DNA of 64,000 bases from Haloplanus salinus (GCF_003336245.1 NZ_QPHM01000001.1:248001-312000); one strand, 5' to 3'; shown: positions 1-9,245, counted from the stretch's first letter. Notes: generated by a model from the letters alone, not told the origin. Program-made: numbers and translations.

Positions 1-55
1 TGTTTCCAGTGGGAGCATAAAACAACCGGCAGGGAGGGGTGTGGGACGCCGCCGA

Positions 56-898
56 CTACAGGTCGAGCCGATCCCCGATTTCGACGGTATCCAGTCGCAC
101 CGGGTAGTCGAAGCTCCGCGCGTGGTGATGTAGGACGGTCGGATCGGCGGTCAACCCCTTCCACATGTCCCAGTGACTCGGAACCAGACGATCCAGTTCG
201 AGCGCGTTGGCCGCGCGGATCACCCCGTTCTCGTCGGCGTACCACTGCGTCCGTTCGGGGTCCCGCGTGTCCTTGTCGGGGAGCATCCCAGCCGATCCGA
301 ACGCGAGGACGCCGAGGTCGATGTCGAACCGATCGGCGAGGGCGGAAAAGGAGTCGGCGGGACGGGTGTCGCCGCCGTGGAAGACGGTTCCGGCGTCGTG
401 TTCGATCACGTAGCCCACCGGGTGGTCGGCGTCGGGGTCGTTCACGGCGACGACGGTGATCGTGAACTCGCCCACCTCGAAGGTCTCGTCCTCGGTGACC
501 GTGACGAGTTGCTCGGCGGCGACGCTCCAGTCGTCGAGCCAGCCCCGTCGGTCGACGACGGCCATACTGGCGTCGGGGGCGTAGTAGTCGGCGCCGGTCG
601 ACGCGAGGATCGGCGCCTGCGTCGGCCCGTGGACGTGATCCGAGTGTTCGTGCGTCGCGAGGACCGCGTCCGCCTCGGACACGTCCGTGGGGTCGAATGG
701 CACGGGGATCATCCGTACCGTCCGCGGCGGGTCGCCGAGGCCACAGTAGGGGTCGATGAAGAGGGTCGTCCCCCCGCCGCCTTTCAACACGAAGCCGTTA
801 CAGCCCAGATACCAGAGCGCAACGCCGTCGGGGTCGGCGTCGGCGACGGTCGTCAGGAGCCAGTCCCCCCAGTCGCTCTCGCCGAGTTCGTGTGCCAT
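56..898 (-). CDS. Metallo-beta-lactamase-fold hydrolase (UlaG-like)
   Basis: 280 aa. The metal site HxHxDH is seen at residues 83-88 (HEHSDH), preceded by the usual strand ending in IDPY. Later metal-ligand candidates are the Asp in GGDTRP and the His in PSHWDMW. This matches the UlaG-like branch of the metallo-beta-lactamase superfamily, cytoplasmic and probably binding two metal ions; the substrate cannot be read from sequence. The ATG at 898 gives a full-length family protein. It is transcribed away from a short spacer and has no obvious operon partner. Family sure, reaction unknown. Confidence 0.85.
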   Translation of the reverse strand: MAHELGESDWGDWLLTTVADADPDGVALWYLGCNGFVLKGGGGTTLFIDPYCGLGDPPRTVRMIPVPFDPTDVSEADAVLATHEHSDHVHGPTQAPILASTGADYYAPDASMAVVDRRGWLDDWSVAAEQLVTVTEDETFEVGEFTITVVAVNDPDADHPVGYVIEHDAGTVFHGGDTRPADSFSALADRFDIDLGVLAFGSAGMLPDKDTRDPERTQWYADENGVIRAANALELDRLVPSHWDMWKGLTADPTVLHHHARSFDYPVRLDTVEIGDRLDL

Positions 899-999
899 AT
901 GATCCCGTGTGACCGGTCGGGTGCTAAGGGTTGCGCTCCGGCCGCCCGGAGTGTGTGTCGTCGGTCGTTCCCGTAGCCGGGCGACCCACCGCTACCCAG

Positions 1000-3408
1000 T
1001 TACTGGGGATCCGATCGCTCGACGGTCACGTCGAAGCGTGCGCCGCCCGTGGCGGATTCCTCGACCGCGATCTCCCAGCCGTGTGCCCGCACGATCCGTT
1101 CGACGACCGCCAGTCCGATGCCGGTGCCGTCGGCGGTCGAGGAGTGTCCGTACTCGAAGATGCGGTCCCGCCTGTCCGGCGGAATCCCGGGACCGTCGTC
1201 GGCGACGTAGAACCCGGTCGCCGCGTCGAGGGGGCCGACCCGGACGGTGACGACTGGATCGGACTCGGCGTCAGTGCGTTCGCGACGTTCGTCCGTGGAG
1301 CCGTGTTCCACGCTGTCGTCGGCGTCGGGCCGACTGCAAGTGGAGCCGTGTTCCACGCTGTCGTCGGCGTCGGGCCGACTGCAAGTGGAGCCGTGTTCCA
1401 CGCTGTCGTCGGCGTCGGGCCGACTGCAAGTGGAGCCGTGTTCCACGCTGTCGTCGGCGTCGGGCCGACTGCAAGTGGAGCCGTGCTCCACGCTGTTCCG
1501 AAACAGGTTCTCGAAGAGTTCCTGCAGTCGACCGCGGTCCGCCCGAACGGTGCCGAGGGCGTCGGAACGGCACAGTCGTGCCGCGTCGGTGTCGACGCTC
1601 CGCCACGCGTCGTCGGCGCAGGCGGCGACGTCGACCGGCGATACCTCCCCGATGGCGTCACCCCGGCGAGCAAGCTGGAGGATGTCGGTGATGATCGCCT
1701 CCATCCGGTCGAGAGCGGATCCGAGGGGCGCGACGTGTTCGTCCGGCGCCCCCTCGGCGTCCGCGAGCAGTTCGAGCCGCCCGGCGGCGATGGTCAGCGG
1801 GTTCCGCAGGTCGTGGGCGACGACGCTCGCGAACTCCTCGAGTCGGTCACGTTCGTTCCGAAGCTCCGCCTCCGCCTCGGCGCGGTCGACGGCCGTCTCG
1901 ACGTGCGAGGCGAAGAGGGCGACCGTCTCGCGGTCGTCCTCGTCGAACGCGCCCGCGTCCGTCGACAGCAGTTGCACGACGCCGTGCCCCCCGATCGGGA
2001 CGCTCAGCAGCGATCGGTAGGTGGGCGCCGACGTCGATCCCGTGTCGGGGGGCGAGCCGCTCCGCACGTCGGTCAGATCGTCGATCATCACGGGGTCGCC
2101 GGAGCGGTGTGTCTCCCCCGCGAACCCGGCGTCGATCGGTTGTGGCGACGGGTCACGGACGGGATCGTCGCCGGCGCTCGCCACGGGCACGAGCCGGTCG
2201 CCGTCGACGGCCGCGATCCGGCAGGCGTCGGCCCCGAACGCCTCGTGACCGCCGTCGGCCGCCCGCTGGAACACCTCTTCGGGGGTGTTGGCCGCAGTGA
2301 TGCCGTTGACGACCCGCAGAAGCCCCTCGACGGTCCGGCTTCGTCGGTCCGCGCGCTCCTCCGCCACCTTCCGTGCCGTGACGTCGCGGAGAAGCAGCGC
2401 GTAGCCGGTCCGATCGCCGATCGTGTCGGGGACCGACGAGAACTGGAGGTCGAACACCCGCTGGCCGTCGGGCGTCTCGATCGTCAGTTCGGAGCGCGTC
2501 TCCTCGGCATCGGCGAGGGCGGCGGGCGTCGGCGCGAGTTCGGGGAGCAAGTCGGAGAGCCGTCGACCGATCGCGTCCGACGCCGGGGCGCCGACGACCC
2601 GCACAGCCCGCTGGTTGAGGTCGACGACCCGCCCGTCCGCGTCGAACACGATCGCCGGATCCACCATCGAACGGAACACCTGATCCCTTGTGATGGGCTT
2701 CAGATCCAGCCACTTGAACCGAACGACGCCGAAGGCGCCGGCGACGGCGGTCACCGCGACGGACAGCGGTCCGAAGTTGAGTCCGGGCAACGGGGCGTAG
2801 CCGAGGAGGTCCAGAAGAGCGGCCCCGCCGGGTAGCGTCGCGAACGACAACAGGACGGCGATCTGCCGGCGGAGGATGCCACGCGCCCCGAGCGCCGCAC
2901 CCGCGAGCAACAGGAGCGACGCGACGAGCAACGCGTAGCCGACGAGGACGTAGCCGACGAAGACGGGGGCGTACGTAACGTCGAGGGCCACGAACGACCC
3001 GAGACGAAGCAACTCCGCGTCGAGAAACAACGTCCGTACCGCCGTGGGGATCGCCGCGACGAGCATCAGGCTCGCGGGGGCGAGCGAGAGGAGGCCGAAC
3101 ACCCGCCGCGAGAGCCACTGCGATCGCCCGGTGTACCAGCAGACGTACGCCAGCCAGACGACCGCCAGAGAGAGGATGGCGGCGGTGGTGACGACGCGCC
3201 ATCGGAGCTTCGCCGCGAGCGTCGTCGCCGACAGCTGAACGGTGAAACAGAACACCCACGCGGCGCCGGCGAGCATCAGGAGCCCACCCAGTGTCGCCCC
3301 CGGCGTCTCGTCCTCGTGGCCGAGATACCGGAGGGACAGGGCGAACGCCGTCAGGAGGCCGCCGACGGACAGCAGAGCGAGTGTGTACGGGGTCGATTGA
3401 ACTCCCAT
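1000..3408 (-). CDS. Membrane sensor histidine kinase (7TM-PAS-GAF-HisKA-HATPase) with internal repeat
   Basis: 802 aa. Residues 1-230 hold about seven hydrophobic helices of the histidine-kinase N-terminal 7TM type. A PAS domain follows (about 245-355), then GAF (about 370-510), then the phospho-acceptor helix with VVAHDLRNP (His near 530). The ATPase N-box NLFRNSVEHG lies near 635 and the G boxes DDGPGIP and GTGIGL near the C terminus. Odd feature: just after the N-box, a 15-residue unit (SVEHGSTCSRPDADD) is repeated four times, inserting about 60 residues between N and G1 boxes. The frame stays open, so the kinase may still be functional. No cognate response regulator is adjacent. Signal unknown. 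Confidence 0.9.
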   Translation of the reverse strand: MGVQSTPYTLALLSVGGLLTAFALSLRYLGHEDETPGATLGGLLMLAGAAWVFCFTVQLSATTLAAKLRWRVVTTAAILSLAVVWLAYVCWYTGRSQWLSRRVFGLLSLAPASLMLVAAIPTAVRTLFLDAELLRLGSFVALDVTYAPVFVGYVLVGYALLVASLLLLAGAALGARGILRRQIAVLLSFATLPGGAALLDLLGYAPLPGLNFGPLSVAVTAVAGAFGVVRFKWLDLKPITRDQVFRSMVDPAIVFDADGRVVDLNQRAVRVVGAPASDAIGRRLSDLLPELAPTPAALADAEETRSELTIETPDGQRVFDLQFSSVPDTIGDRTGYALLLRDVTARKVAEERADRRSRTVEGLLRVVNGITAANTPEEVFQRAADGGHEAFGADACRIAAVDGDRLVPVASAGDDPVRDPSPQPIDAGFAGETHRSGDPVMIDDLTDVRSGSPPDTGSTSAPTYRSLLSVPIGGHGVVQLLSTDAGAFDEDDRETVALFASHVETAVDRAEAEAELRNERDRLEEFASVVAHDLRNPLTIAAGRLELLADAEGAPDEHVAPLGSALDRMEAIITDILQLARRGDAIGEVSPVDVAACADDAWRSVDTDAARLCRSDALGTVRADRGRLQELFENLFRNSVEHGSTCSRPDADDSVEHGSTCSRPDADDSVEHGSTCSRPDADDSVEHGSTCSRPDADDSVEHGSTDERRERTDAESDPVVTVRVGPLDAATGFYVADDGPGIPPDRRDRIFEYGHSSTADGTGIGLAVVERIVRAHGWEIAVEESATGGARFDVTVERSDPQ
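1295..1496 (-). repeat. 45-bp tandem repeat, four identical copies plus part of a fifth
   Basis: Units at 1295-1339, 1340-1384, 1385-1429 and 1430-1474 are identical at the DNA level. A partial fifth copy (1475-1496), one base different, is the original kinase N-box. The unit is 45 bp, so each gain or loss keeps the reading frame. Identity of all four copies implies recent expansion by slippage or unequal crossing-over. Confidence 0.97.
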
Positions 3409-3583
3409 TGGATGTCAAGTCCGGTGGACCGGTCCGGGGGGAAGACACCGAATCCGCTCGGTACGTTCATTTCTGCTAGCTCGTATGTAAAGTCACGGGA
3501 GGCGAGCCAACGGAGGTTCGGTGCCGTGACGCGAGCGCGGCCGGCTGGGAAGGCTTTTGCCCGTGGCTCCGCGAGAGCGACCA

Positions 3584-4060
3584 ATGAGTCAGCTGGACAC
3601 CGAACTCGCTCGTCTGCGGACGGTCGCCGACTACCAGTTCGGCGCCGGAGCCGGCGCGGCGCTGTTCCCTCGCGACGACACCCTCGACGTGACCCACTCG
3701 ACCGGGGGGCGGCCGCGACAGATCCGCGCCGAGGGGGGACGGGTCGTCTCCTACGGGGTCGACGGTCGGTTCACCCTCGGGTTGGAGGGGGGCCGTCGAC
3801 TCGTCGCAGCGCTGGCCACGCCCGCGGCCCGCGTCGTCGTCGGCTCCGAGAGCGAACCCTTCGTCCGCGACGGAAAGAACGCCTTCGCCAAGTTCGTCCG
3901 GGGCGTCGACGGCGACGTACGGCCGGGCGACGAGGTGGCCGTCGTCGACGGCGACGACGACGTGTTGGCCGTGGGCCGGGCCGAACTCGCCGCGTCGGCG
4001 ATGCGTGATTTCGAGACGGGGATGGCGGTGAAGGTGCGGGCGGGCGCCGGGGCGGACTAG
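3584..4060 (+). CDS. PUA-domain protein
   Basis: 158 aa. The C-terminal half (about residues 75-150) has a PUA-like pattern: VVVGSESEPFVRDGKNAFAK, then GDEVAVVDGDDDVLAVGRA, ending MAVKVR. PUA domains bind RNA and are found in tRNA/rRNA modification enzymes; no catalytic domain is visible here, so an RNA-binding accessory role is inferred. The ATG at 3584 is chosen over an upstream alternative at 3557 because a T-rich TATA-like box (3551-3558) lies about 28 bases ahead. Its TAG stop overlaps the stop of the convergent PSH gene inside one CTAG (4057-4060). Confidence 0.75.
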   Translation: MSQLDTELARLRTVADYQFGAGAGAALFPRDDTLDVTHSTGGRPRQIRAEGGRVVSYGVDGRFTLGLEGGRRLVAALATPAARVVVGSESEPFVRDGKNAFAKFVRGVDGDVRPGDEVAVVDGDDDVLAVGRAELAASAMRDFETGMAVKVRAGAGAD

Positions 4061-5085
4061 AGATACGCGGCCAGCCCGAGTGCTCGAACGAGCGGAACGC
4101 CTGCGAGAACGGAGCCGAGGAGGTAGCCGCCGATTGCGCCGCCGTTCAGCAGCGGAAGACCGGCGTGGGCACGCCCCTTCAGCACCGCCCACAGGAGGAC
4201 GCCGAGGCCGAGGAACGTGCCGACCATCGACAGGAGCGCGGGGAGGTTGAGCGCGGGGAGACCCGCGAGGCCGAGCGACGCCGCCGGCGAAAAGAAGGCG
4301 CCGCTGGCGACCATGACCGTCGGCATGACGGCGTCGCCGAGGCCGATGAAGAAGGCGTCGCGGGTGGGGTCGGTCGCGTCGCCGCCGGTCACGTCGCCGT
4401 CGTCCGCGTCGTCGACCGGCGCTCCGTCCCCGTCGGTCACGGCCGCCGACCCCTCCTCGTGAACCTCGTTCGCCCCCGAGAAGTCGTCGGCGAGGAGGGA
4501 GTAGGAGAGCGAGAGCGGGACGACGAGGATGACCGGAATGCGTAGCTCCATGACGCCCTCCGCGAGACTGAGCATGTGGCGGGTGCCGTAGACGCTGATG
4601 GCGTCGTAGACGGCGAGCACCGAGAGGAGGAGGATGGCCGGGAGGAGACCGAAGCTGATGCCGAAGAGGGCGCCAGCGCCGATGCCCATCACCACCCCGG
4701 CGGCGTCGACGACGTACCACTCGGGATAGAGCAAGAGGGCGACGGCGACGGCGATAGAGAGCGCGACGGCGACGACGTTGACCGGGCCGACGGTGAGAAG
4801 CGGCGGCGTGACGACGGCGAAGACGTACCACGAGACGAGGGCACTGGAGAGCAAGACGACGGCCTTGACCGCCCGCTCGAAGGCGTATTTGAATGCCGCG
4901 AGCATCAGCGCCGTGGCGACGAGGATGGCGGCGATGTAGACGAGGCTGTTGGTCGGGTCGGAGGGGTCCTCGACGGCCTGGTAGCCCGCCGTCTCGAAGG
5001 GACCGACCATCGCGAGCGCACCGACCTGGACGAACAAGAAGAGCGTCGCGGCGACGGCGGCGCCACGAACCTCGCGCGCGTTCAT
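4057..5085 (-). CDS. Presenilin-like intramembrane aspartyl protease (PSH, A22 family)
   Basis: 342 aa with about nine hydrophobic segments. The three signature motifs of presenilin/signal-peptide-peptidase homologues are visible: YD at 160-161 (AVYDAIS), GLGD at 248-251, and PAL at 282-284. The two Asp residues (161, 251) form the active site that cuts peptide bonds within the membrane. An acidic hydrophilic loop (about 205-243) lies between them, as in other family members. Natural substrates in haloarchaea are not known. The stop overlaps the convergent PUA gene by four bases. Confidence 0.93.
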   Translation of the reverse strand: MNAREVRGAAVAATLFLFVQVGALAMVGPFETAGYQAVEDPSDPTNSLVYIAAILVATALMLAAFKYAFERAVKAVVLLSSALVSWYVFAVVTPPLLTVGPVNVVAVALSIAVAVALLLYPEWYVVDAAGVVMGIGAGALFGISFGLLPAILLLSVLAVYDAISVYGTRHMLSLAEGVMELRIPVILVVPLSLSYSLLADDFSGANEVHEEGSAAVTDGDGAPVDDADDGDVTGGDATDPTRDAFFIGLGDAVMPTVMVASGAFFSPAASLGLAGLPALNLPALLSMVGTFLGLGVLLWAVLKGRAHAGLPLLNGGAIGGYLLGSVLAGVPLVRALGLAAYL

Positions 5086-5134
5086 GACCGTCGCTTAGTG
5101 GAGGGTCGGTTTGGAGGTTGTGACTTCCGGTCCA

Positions 5135-5365
5135 TCAGCGGGCGTACAGCGTCGTCCCGAGTAGGTCCGGCAGACGGACGCGATCCGCGGGCGAGACGGC
5201 GAGATACGGGCGGGAGACGGGGCCGAACACGTCGACGACGCGTCCGACGTCCGAGAGCGATTCGTCGAGGGCACCCGTGCCGATGTCGGGCACGCCGTCG
5301 CCCTCGTCACAGCGGACGATGGCCAGCCCGCCGGCGGTCCGGGTGACGGTGCCGAGGCGGCGCAT
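5135..5365 (-). CDS. gar1: H/ACA RNP subunit Gar1
   Basis: 76 aa small beta-barrel protein. The sequence MRRLGTVTR...GLAIVRC...GTGALDE...VGRVVDVFGPVSRPYLAV has the Gar1/Naf1 barrel pattern. Gar1 joins Cbf5, Nop10 and L7Ae in guide-RNA-directed pseudouridylation of rRNA. The ATG at 5363-5365 overlaps the TGA stop of srp19 by one base (TGATG), so the two are very likely cotranscribed and translationally coupled. Length is normal for archaeal Gar1. Confidence 0.88.
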   Translation of the reverse strand: MRRLGTVTRTAGGLAIVRCDEGDGVPDIGTGALDESLSDVGRVVDVFGPVSRPYLAVSPADRVRLPDLLGTTLYAR

Positions 5366-5643
5366 CACTCGCGGAGGATACCCACGTAGGCCGCGATAGC
5401 CTGCACGAGGTCGTTTTTCGTGGCGTCGTCGGCCCCCTGCACCAGGACGCGCCCGCGGGATTCGAACTCCCGGGAGTAGGTCTTGTCGCGTTCGATGACC
5501 GCGTCGTAGCCGACTTGCTGGACGGCTTCGGCGATCTCGTCGACCGTCGGGTCGTCGACCGCCTCGCCGCGGGGGACGCGCCGCCCCTCGGCGCGCGTCT
5601 TCGACGCGTCGAGATAGGCGGGCCAAATGACGTTCTCCACCAT
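5365..5643 (-). CDS. srp19: Signal recognition particle subunit SRP19
   Basis: 92 aa. The N terminus [20 protein letters not shown] is diagnostic for SRP19, followed by [24 protein letters not shown]. It binds the tips of helices 6 and 8 of 7S RNA and helps load SRP54, thus acting in membrane targeting of proteins. It is the first gene of a two-gene unit with gar1 (one-base overlap), a pairing that joins two RNA-binding proteins. No 7S RNA gene was recognised in this window. Confidence 0.95.
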   Translation of the reverse strand: MVENVIWPAYLDASKTRAEGRRVPRGEAVDDPTVDEIAEAVQQVGYDAVIERDKTYSREFESRGRVLVQGADDATKNDLVQAIAAYVGILRE

Positions 5644-5720
5644 ACGCCTACCCGGCGGGCCGGGCGTAATACGGTTTTGGATGGCCGGCGGCCGTCGACG
5701 CGGCCCGCGGATGCAACAAA

Positions 5721-5728
5721 TACTTATC
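5721..5728 (+). promoter_or_regulatory. TATA-like box of btuC
   Basis: The AT-rich TACTTATC lies 25-32 bases ahead of the ATG at 5753. The spacing suggests a leaderless btuCD transcript and decides the start against longer upstream alternatives. Confidence 0.55.
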
Positions 5729-5752
5729 TACTGCAAGCACGGCTGTAACGTG

Positions 5753-6763
5753 ATGCACACGAGCGTGCGGACGGGCGCGTGGGTCGTCGGGTTGGCCGGG
5801 GCGCTCGTCGCCGTGACGCTCGTCAGCGCCACCATCGGGCCGGTCGCGATCGGCGTCCGGAGCGTCGCCGACATCGCCCTCGCGGCACTGTTCGGCGGTA
5901 CGGCCGGAGCGCCGGAGGGCCACCGAACGATCGTCGTCTCGATCCGCCTCCCGCGTATCGTCTTGGGGGCGATCGTCGGCTTCGCCCTCGCGACGGCGGG
6001 GACGGTGATGCAGGGGTTCTTCCGGAACCCGATGGCCGATCCCTCCATCGTCGGCGTCTCCGCGGGCGCGGCGACGGGGGCGGTGGCGACCATCGTCGCC
6101 CCGGTCGCCATCCCGGTCGCGCTCCCCGTCGCCGCGTTCGCCGGCGCCCTCGTCGCCGCCTTCGGCGTCTACGCCCTCGCCTCCGAGGGCGGGCGAACGC
6201 CCGTAGGGACGCTCCTGCTCGCCGGCGTGGCCGTCCAGACCTTCCTCGGTGCCGTCGTCTCCTTCATGCTCGTCAGCTCCGGGCGGGACCTGCGCGAGGC
6301 CGTCTACTGGTTGATGGGCCATCTCCAGCACAGCACGTGGACCGAGGCCGGCGTCGCCGCCGCCGTCGTCGTTCCCGGCTTTCTCGGCCTCCTCGTGTAC
6401 GCACGCGACCTGAACGTCCTCCTCCTCGGCGAGGAGGACGCGGGCTCGCTCGGCATCGAGGTCGAGCGGAGCAAACGCCTCCTGCTCGCCGTGTCGAGCC
6501 TCCTCACCGCCGCGGCGGTGGCCGTCGCTGGCGTCATCGGCTTCGTCGGCCTCGTCGTCCCCCACATTATGCGCCTGCTCGTCGGCCCGGATCACCGAAT
6601 CCTCCTCCCGACGAGCGCACTCGCCGGCGCGGCGTTCCTCGTGGCGACCGACACCGTCGCGCGCTCCGGCCCCGCGGAACTCCCAGTGGGCATCGTCACC
6701 GCCGCGGTCGGCGCCCCCTTCTTTCTCTACCTGCTCCGCAACCGGGAGGTGCGGACGCCGTGA
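5753..6763 (+). CDS. btuC: Cobalamin/iron-complex ABC transporter permease (FecCD/BtuC)
   Basis: 336 aa, highly hydrophobic, about ten membrane segments. FecCD hallmarks: the [22 protein letters not shown] stretch near residues 65-85, then [15 protein letters not shown], and the cytoplasmic coupling helix region [19 protein letters not shown]. The partner ATPase gene btuD starts inside the stop codon (GTGA at 6760-6763). By analogy with halobacterial BtuCD it probably imports vitamin B12, but iron-siderophore permeases look alike. No substrate-binding protein gene is adjacent. Start set by the TATA spacing; a GTG at 5750 is also possible. Confidence 0.87.
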   Translation: MHTSVRTGAWVVGLAGALVAVTLVSATIGPVAIGVRSVADIALAALFGGTAGAPEGHRTIVVSIRLPRIVLGAIVGFALATAGTVMQGFFRNPMADPSIVGVSAGAATGAVATIVAPVAIPVALPVAAFAGALVAAFGVYALASEGGRTPVGTLLLAGVAVQTFLGAVVSFMLVSSGRDLREAVYWLMGHLQHSTWTEAGVAAAVVVPGFLGLLVYARDLNVLLLGEEDAGSLGIEVERSKRLLLAVSSLLTAAAVAVAGVIGFVGLVVPHIMRLLVGPDHRILLPTSALAGAAFLVATDTVARSGPAELPVGIVTAAVGAPFFLYLLRNREVRTP

Positions 6764-8052
6764 CGACCGCTATCGACGTCGACGGCGTCTCCGTCTCGCT
6801 CGGCGGCGTGGCCGTCCTCGATGCCGTATCGACCACCGTCGAGGACGGACAGTTCGTCGGCCTCGTCGGGCCGAACGGCGCCGGCAAGACGACGTTGCTC
6901 CGGACGATCAACGGCGCGCTCGACCCGGACGAAGGGGCGGTCCACGTCGCGGGCGCGGACGTGTCCGACATCGGCTCGCGCGCGACGAGTCGACTCGTCG
7001 CGACCGTCCCGCAGTCGACCGCGGTCGCCTTCGAGTTCCCCGTCCGCCACGTCGTCGAGATGGGACGGACGCCTCACATCGGCCGGTTCGGCACCCGGAC
7101 GGCGGCGGACCGCGAGGCCGTCGACGCGGCGATGGAGCGGGCGGCCGTCACGGACCTCGCGGATCGCCCCGTAACGGAGGTAAGCGGCGGCGAACGACAG
7201 CGCGTCTTCCTCGCCCGCGCGCTCGCCCAGGACACGCCCGTCCTCCTGCTCGATGAACCCACCTCCGATCTCGACGTGAACCACCAGGTCCGGACGCTCG
7301 ACATCGTGTCCGACCTCGTCGCGGAGGGCCGAACCGTCGTCGCCGCCATCCACGACCTCGACCTCGCGGCGCGGTACTGCGACGAACTCCGTCTCCTCTA
7401 CGACGGGCAGATCGAGGCGGCCGGTCCGCCGGCGTCGGTCCTCACCGATGCGACCGTCGAGGCGGCGTTCGGCGCGCGGGCGCGGGTCGTCGAACACCCG
7501 GTCACGGAATCGATGTCCGTCACCGCGTTCGGCACCGACGCGACGGGGGCGGACGGACGCGTCCACGTCGTCGGCGGTGGCGGGGCCGCGACGCCGCTGC
7601 TCCACCGCCTCGACGCCGCCGGCTTCGAGTGCTCCGTCGGCGCCGTGAGCGCGGACGATCCGGACGCCGAGACGGCGCGGGCGATCGGCGCCGATCTCGT
7701 GACCGTCCCGCCGTACGCGCCCGTCGACGACGAAGCGTGTGCCGCCGTCGCCGACCGACTCCGCCGGGCAGACGCCGTCGTCGTCGCCGACGTGACCGTG
7801 GCGCCGGGGAACCGTGCCGTCCTCGACGCCGTCCACGGGAGCGACGCGCCGGTCGTCGTCGTCGACGGCCGACCCATCGGCGACCGAAACCTCGCGGGCG
7901 CTGCGGGGCGGCGACTCGACGCGCGGCTCCGGACGCGGGGGCGTGTCGTGGACGACGACCCGGCGGCCGTCGTCGCGGCGGTGCGGCGAGCCGTCGGATC
8001 GAAGGCGGACGACAAGGAGCGCCGGACCGCCGAAACCGACCCACGACCGTAG
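6760..8052 (+). CDS. btuD: Cobalamin-type ABC transporter ATPase with C-terminal extension
   Basis: 430 aa. Residues 1-250 are a complete ABC ATPase: Walker [10 protein letters not shown] near 35-43, a Q-loop VPQST, signature VSGGERQR near 140, Walker [12 protein letters not shown] and switch His in [12 protein letters not shown]. Residues about 255-405 form a second domain with a Rossmann-like pattern (VHVVGGGG...[19 protein letters not shown]...DAPVVVVDG). A similar extension is known in halobacterial BtuD, but its job is unclear. The GTG start overlaps the btuC stop, so the two subunits are translated as a pair. Confidence 0.88.
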   Translation: MTTAIDVDGVSVSLGGVAVLDAVSTTVEDGQFVGLVGPNGAGKTTLLRTINGALDPDEGAVHVAGADVSDIGSRATSRLVATVPQSTAVAFEFPVRHVVEMGRTPHIGRFGTRTAADREAVDAAMERAAVTDLADRPVTEVSGGERQRVFLARALAQDTPVLLLDEPTSDLDVNHQVRTLDIVSDLVAEGRTVVAAIHDLDLAARYCDELRLLYDGQIEAAGPPASVLTDATVEAAFGARARVVEHPVTESMSVTAFGTDATGADGRVHVVGGGGAATPLLHRLDAAGFECSVGAVSADDPDAETARAIGADLVTVPPYAPVDDEACAAVADRLRRADAVVVADVTVAPGNRAVLDAVHGSDAPVVVVDGRPIGDRNLAGAAGRRLDARLRTRGRVVDDDPAAVVAAVRRAVGSKADDKERRTAETDPRP

Positions 8053-8091
8053 GTCGACACGCTTACTCGCGCGGACGGCGAGTCGTCGTGT

Positions 8092-9099
8092 ATGAAACGG
8101 CCCTGTGTGCGCGTGCCTCGCGAGGCGGGTGAGGGGACGCGACGGGCGCTCGCCGAAGCGGGACTCCTCGACGACGGGTACGAAATCGTCGTCGAGGACG
8201 GTCGGCTCTACCTCCCGGTGGCCGACCGCGAGGTGGTAGACGAGGAGTACGACGTCGTCACCCGCGACGTGCCGGCCCACGACACCCAGCAGACGCCGGC
8301 CGACCGCCTCGGCTTCGATCCCTCGTACGAACGTCTCGGCGACGTGGCCATCCTCGACGAGGACGATCCCGAACGGGCACGCGAGATCGCGACGGCCATC
8401 CTCGACTCGGACCTACCCGTCCGGGCCGTGATCGACCGCGCCTCGAAAGTGAAAGGCGACCTCCGCGTCCGCGACTGGACGGTCGTCGCGCGGGCCGACG
8501 ACGGCGGGAGCGACCGCCCGGTCACCGAGACCGTCCACCGCGAGTACGGGTTCGAGTACCTGCTCGACCTCTCGCAGGTCTACTTCTCGCCCCGCCTCGC
8601 GACCGAGCGCCATCGCGTCACGGAGGGAGTGGCGGCGGGCGAGCACGCGGTCGACATGTTCGCCGGCGTCGGTCCGTTCGCCGTGCCGATGGCGGCCCGC
8701 GGGGCGACCGTCGTCGGCGTCGACCTCAACCCTGCGGCCGTCGAATACCTCCAGGAGAACGCCCGCCGGAACGGCGTCGGCGACCGCGTGACCGCTATCG
8801 AAGGCGACGTGCGCGACGTCGCTGCCGACTACGCCGACTGGGCCGACCGGATCGTGATGAATCTGCCTCACAGCGCCGACGAGTTCCTCGACGTCGCCGT
8901 CACCCTCGCCGCCGCCGACTGTGTGATTCACTACTACGACATTCAACACGAGGACGACCCGTTCGGGCCGGGCGAGCGGGCGATCCGCGAGGCGGCGACG
9001 CCGGCGGGCTACGACGTGGACGTGCTGACCCGGCACGTCGTGCGGTCGTACGCCCCCCACGAGCTGAACGTCTGTCTCGACGTTCGTCTGACACGGTAG
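8092..9099 (+). CDS. trm5: tRNA (guanine37-N1)-methyltransferase Trm5
   Basis: 335 aa. The N-terminal domain (about 1-95) and a middle RNA-binding part lead to a class I SAM-methyltransferase fold. Visible motifs: SAM loop DMFAGVGPFAVP near 185, acidic strand GVDLNP, catalytic motif NLPHSADEFLD near 255, and the C-terminal VRSYAPHELNVCLDV typical of Trm5. It methylates N1 of G37 next to the anticodon, preventing frameshifts and feeding wyosine synthesis. It lies 50 bases before a tRNA gene. Confidence 0.93.
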   Translation: MKRPCVRVPREAGEGTRRALAEAGLLDDGYEIVVEDGRLYLPVADREVVDEEYDVVTRDVPAHDTQQTPADRLGFDPSYERLGDVAILDEDDPERAREIATAILDSDLPVRAVIDRASKVKGDLRVRDWTVVARADDGGSDRPVTETVHREYGFEYLLDLSQVYFSPRLATERHRVTEGVAAGEHAVDMFAGVGPFAVPMAARGATVVGVDLNPAAVEYLQENARRNGVGDRVTAIEGDVRDVAADYADWADRIVMNLPHSADEFLDVAVTLAAADCVIHYYDIQHEDDPFGPGERAIREAATPAGYDVDVLTRHVVRSYAPHELNVCLDVRLTR

Positions 9100-9113
9100 G
9101 GGCGTTTCGGAAC

Positions 9114-9122
9114 CCTTATTTG
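9114..9122 (+). promoter_or_regulatory. TATA-like box of tRNA-Thr
   Basis: CTTATTTGA lies 27-35 bases ahead of the mature tRNA 5' end, consistent with its own archaeal promoter between trm5 and the tRNA. Confidence 0.5.
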
Positions 9123-9148
9123 AACGATGGCAGTACGAACGAATGCGT

Positions 9149-9221
9149 GCCGGAGTAGCTCAGCTGGCAGAGCGATTCCTTCGTAAGGAATAGGCCGAGG
9201 GTTCAAATCCCTCCTCCGGCT
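9149..9221 (+). tRNA. tRNA-Thr (anticodon CGT)
   Basis: 73 bases forming a complete cloverleaf. The acceptor stem pairs GCCGGAG with CTCCGGC; the D stem is GCTC/GAGC. The anticodon stem ATTCC/GGAAT carries loop TTCGTAA with CGT at 9182-9184. The T stem is GAGGG/CCCTC with loop TTCAAAT. The discriminator is T; CCA is not encoded, and there is no intron. It reads ACG codons, which suits this GC-rich genome. Confidence 0.96.
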
Positions 9222-9245
9222 CTTCTAACGGAACGAAGTGGGGCC

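Noticed and set aside
173-976. Long plus-strand open frame antisense to the metallo-beta-lactamase gene
   Set aside because: Val/Gly/Arg-rich shadow of the real minus-strand gene with no family likeness; a common effect of high GC.
1295-1496. CRISPR array
   Set aside because: Units are directly adjacent without spacers and lie in frame within a kinase gene.
931-2835. 634-codon plus-strand frame across the kinase gene
   Set aside because: It is antisense to recognisable PAS, GAF and HisKA domains; the repeat also stays open here because 45 is a multiple of three.
2153-3448. 431-codon minus-strand frame overlapping the kinase membrane part
   Set aside because: Arg-rich out-of-frame translation; the true frame shows the membrane helices.
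5644-5752. Cobalamin riboswitch before btuC
   Set aside because: No B12-box-like sequence is visible and the start appears leaderless, leaving no room for a riboswitch in the mRNA.
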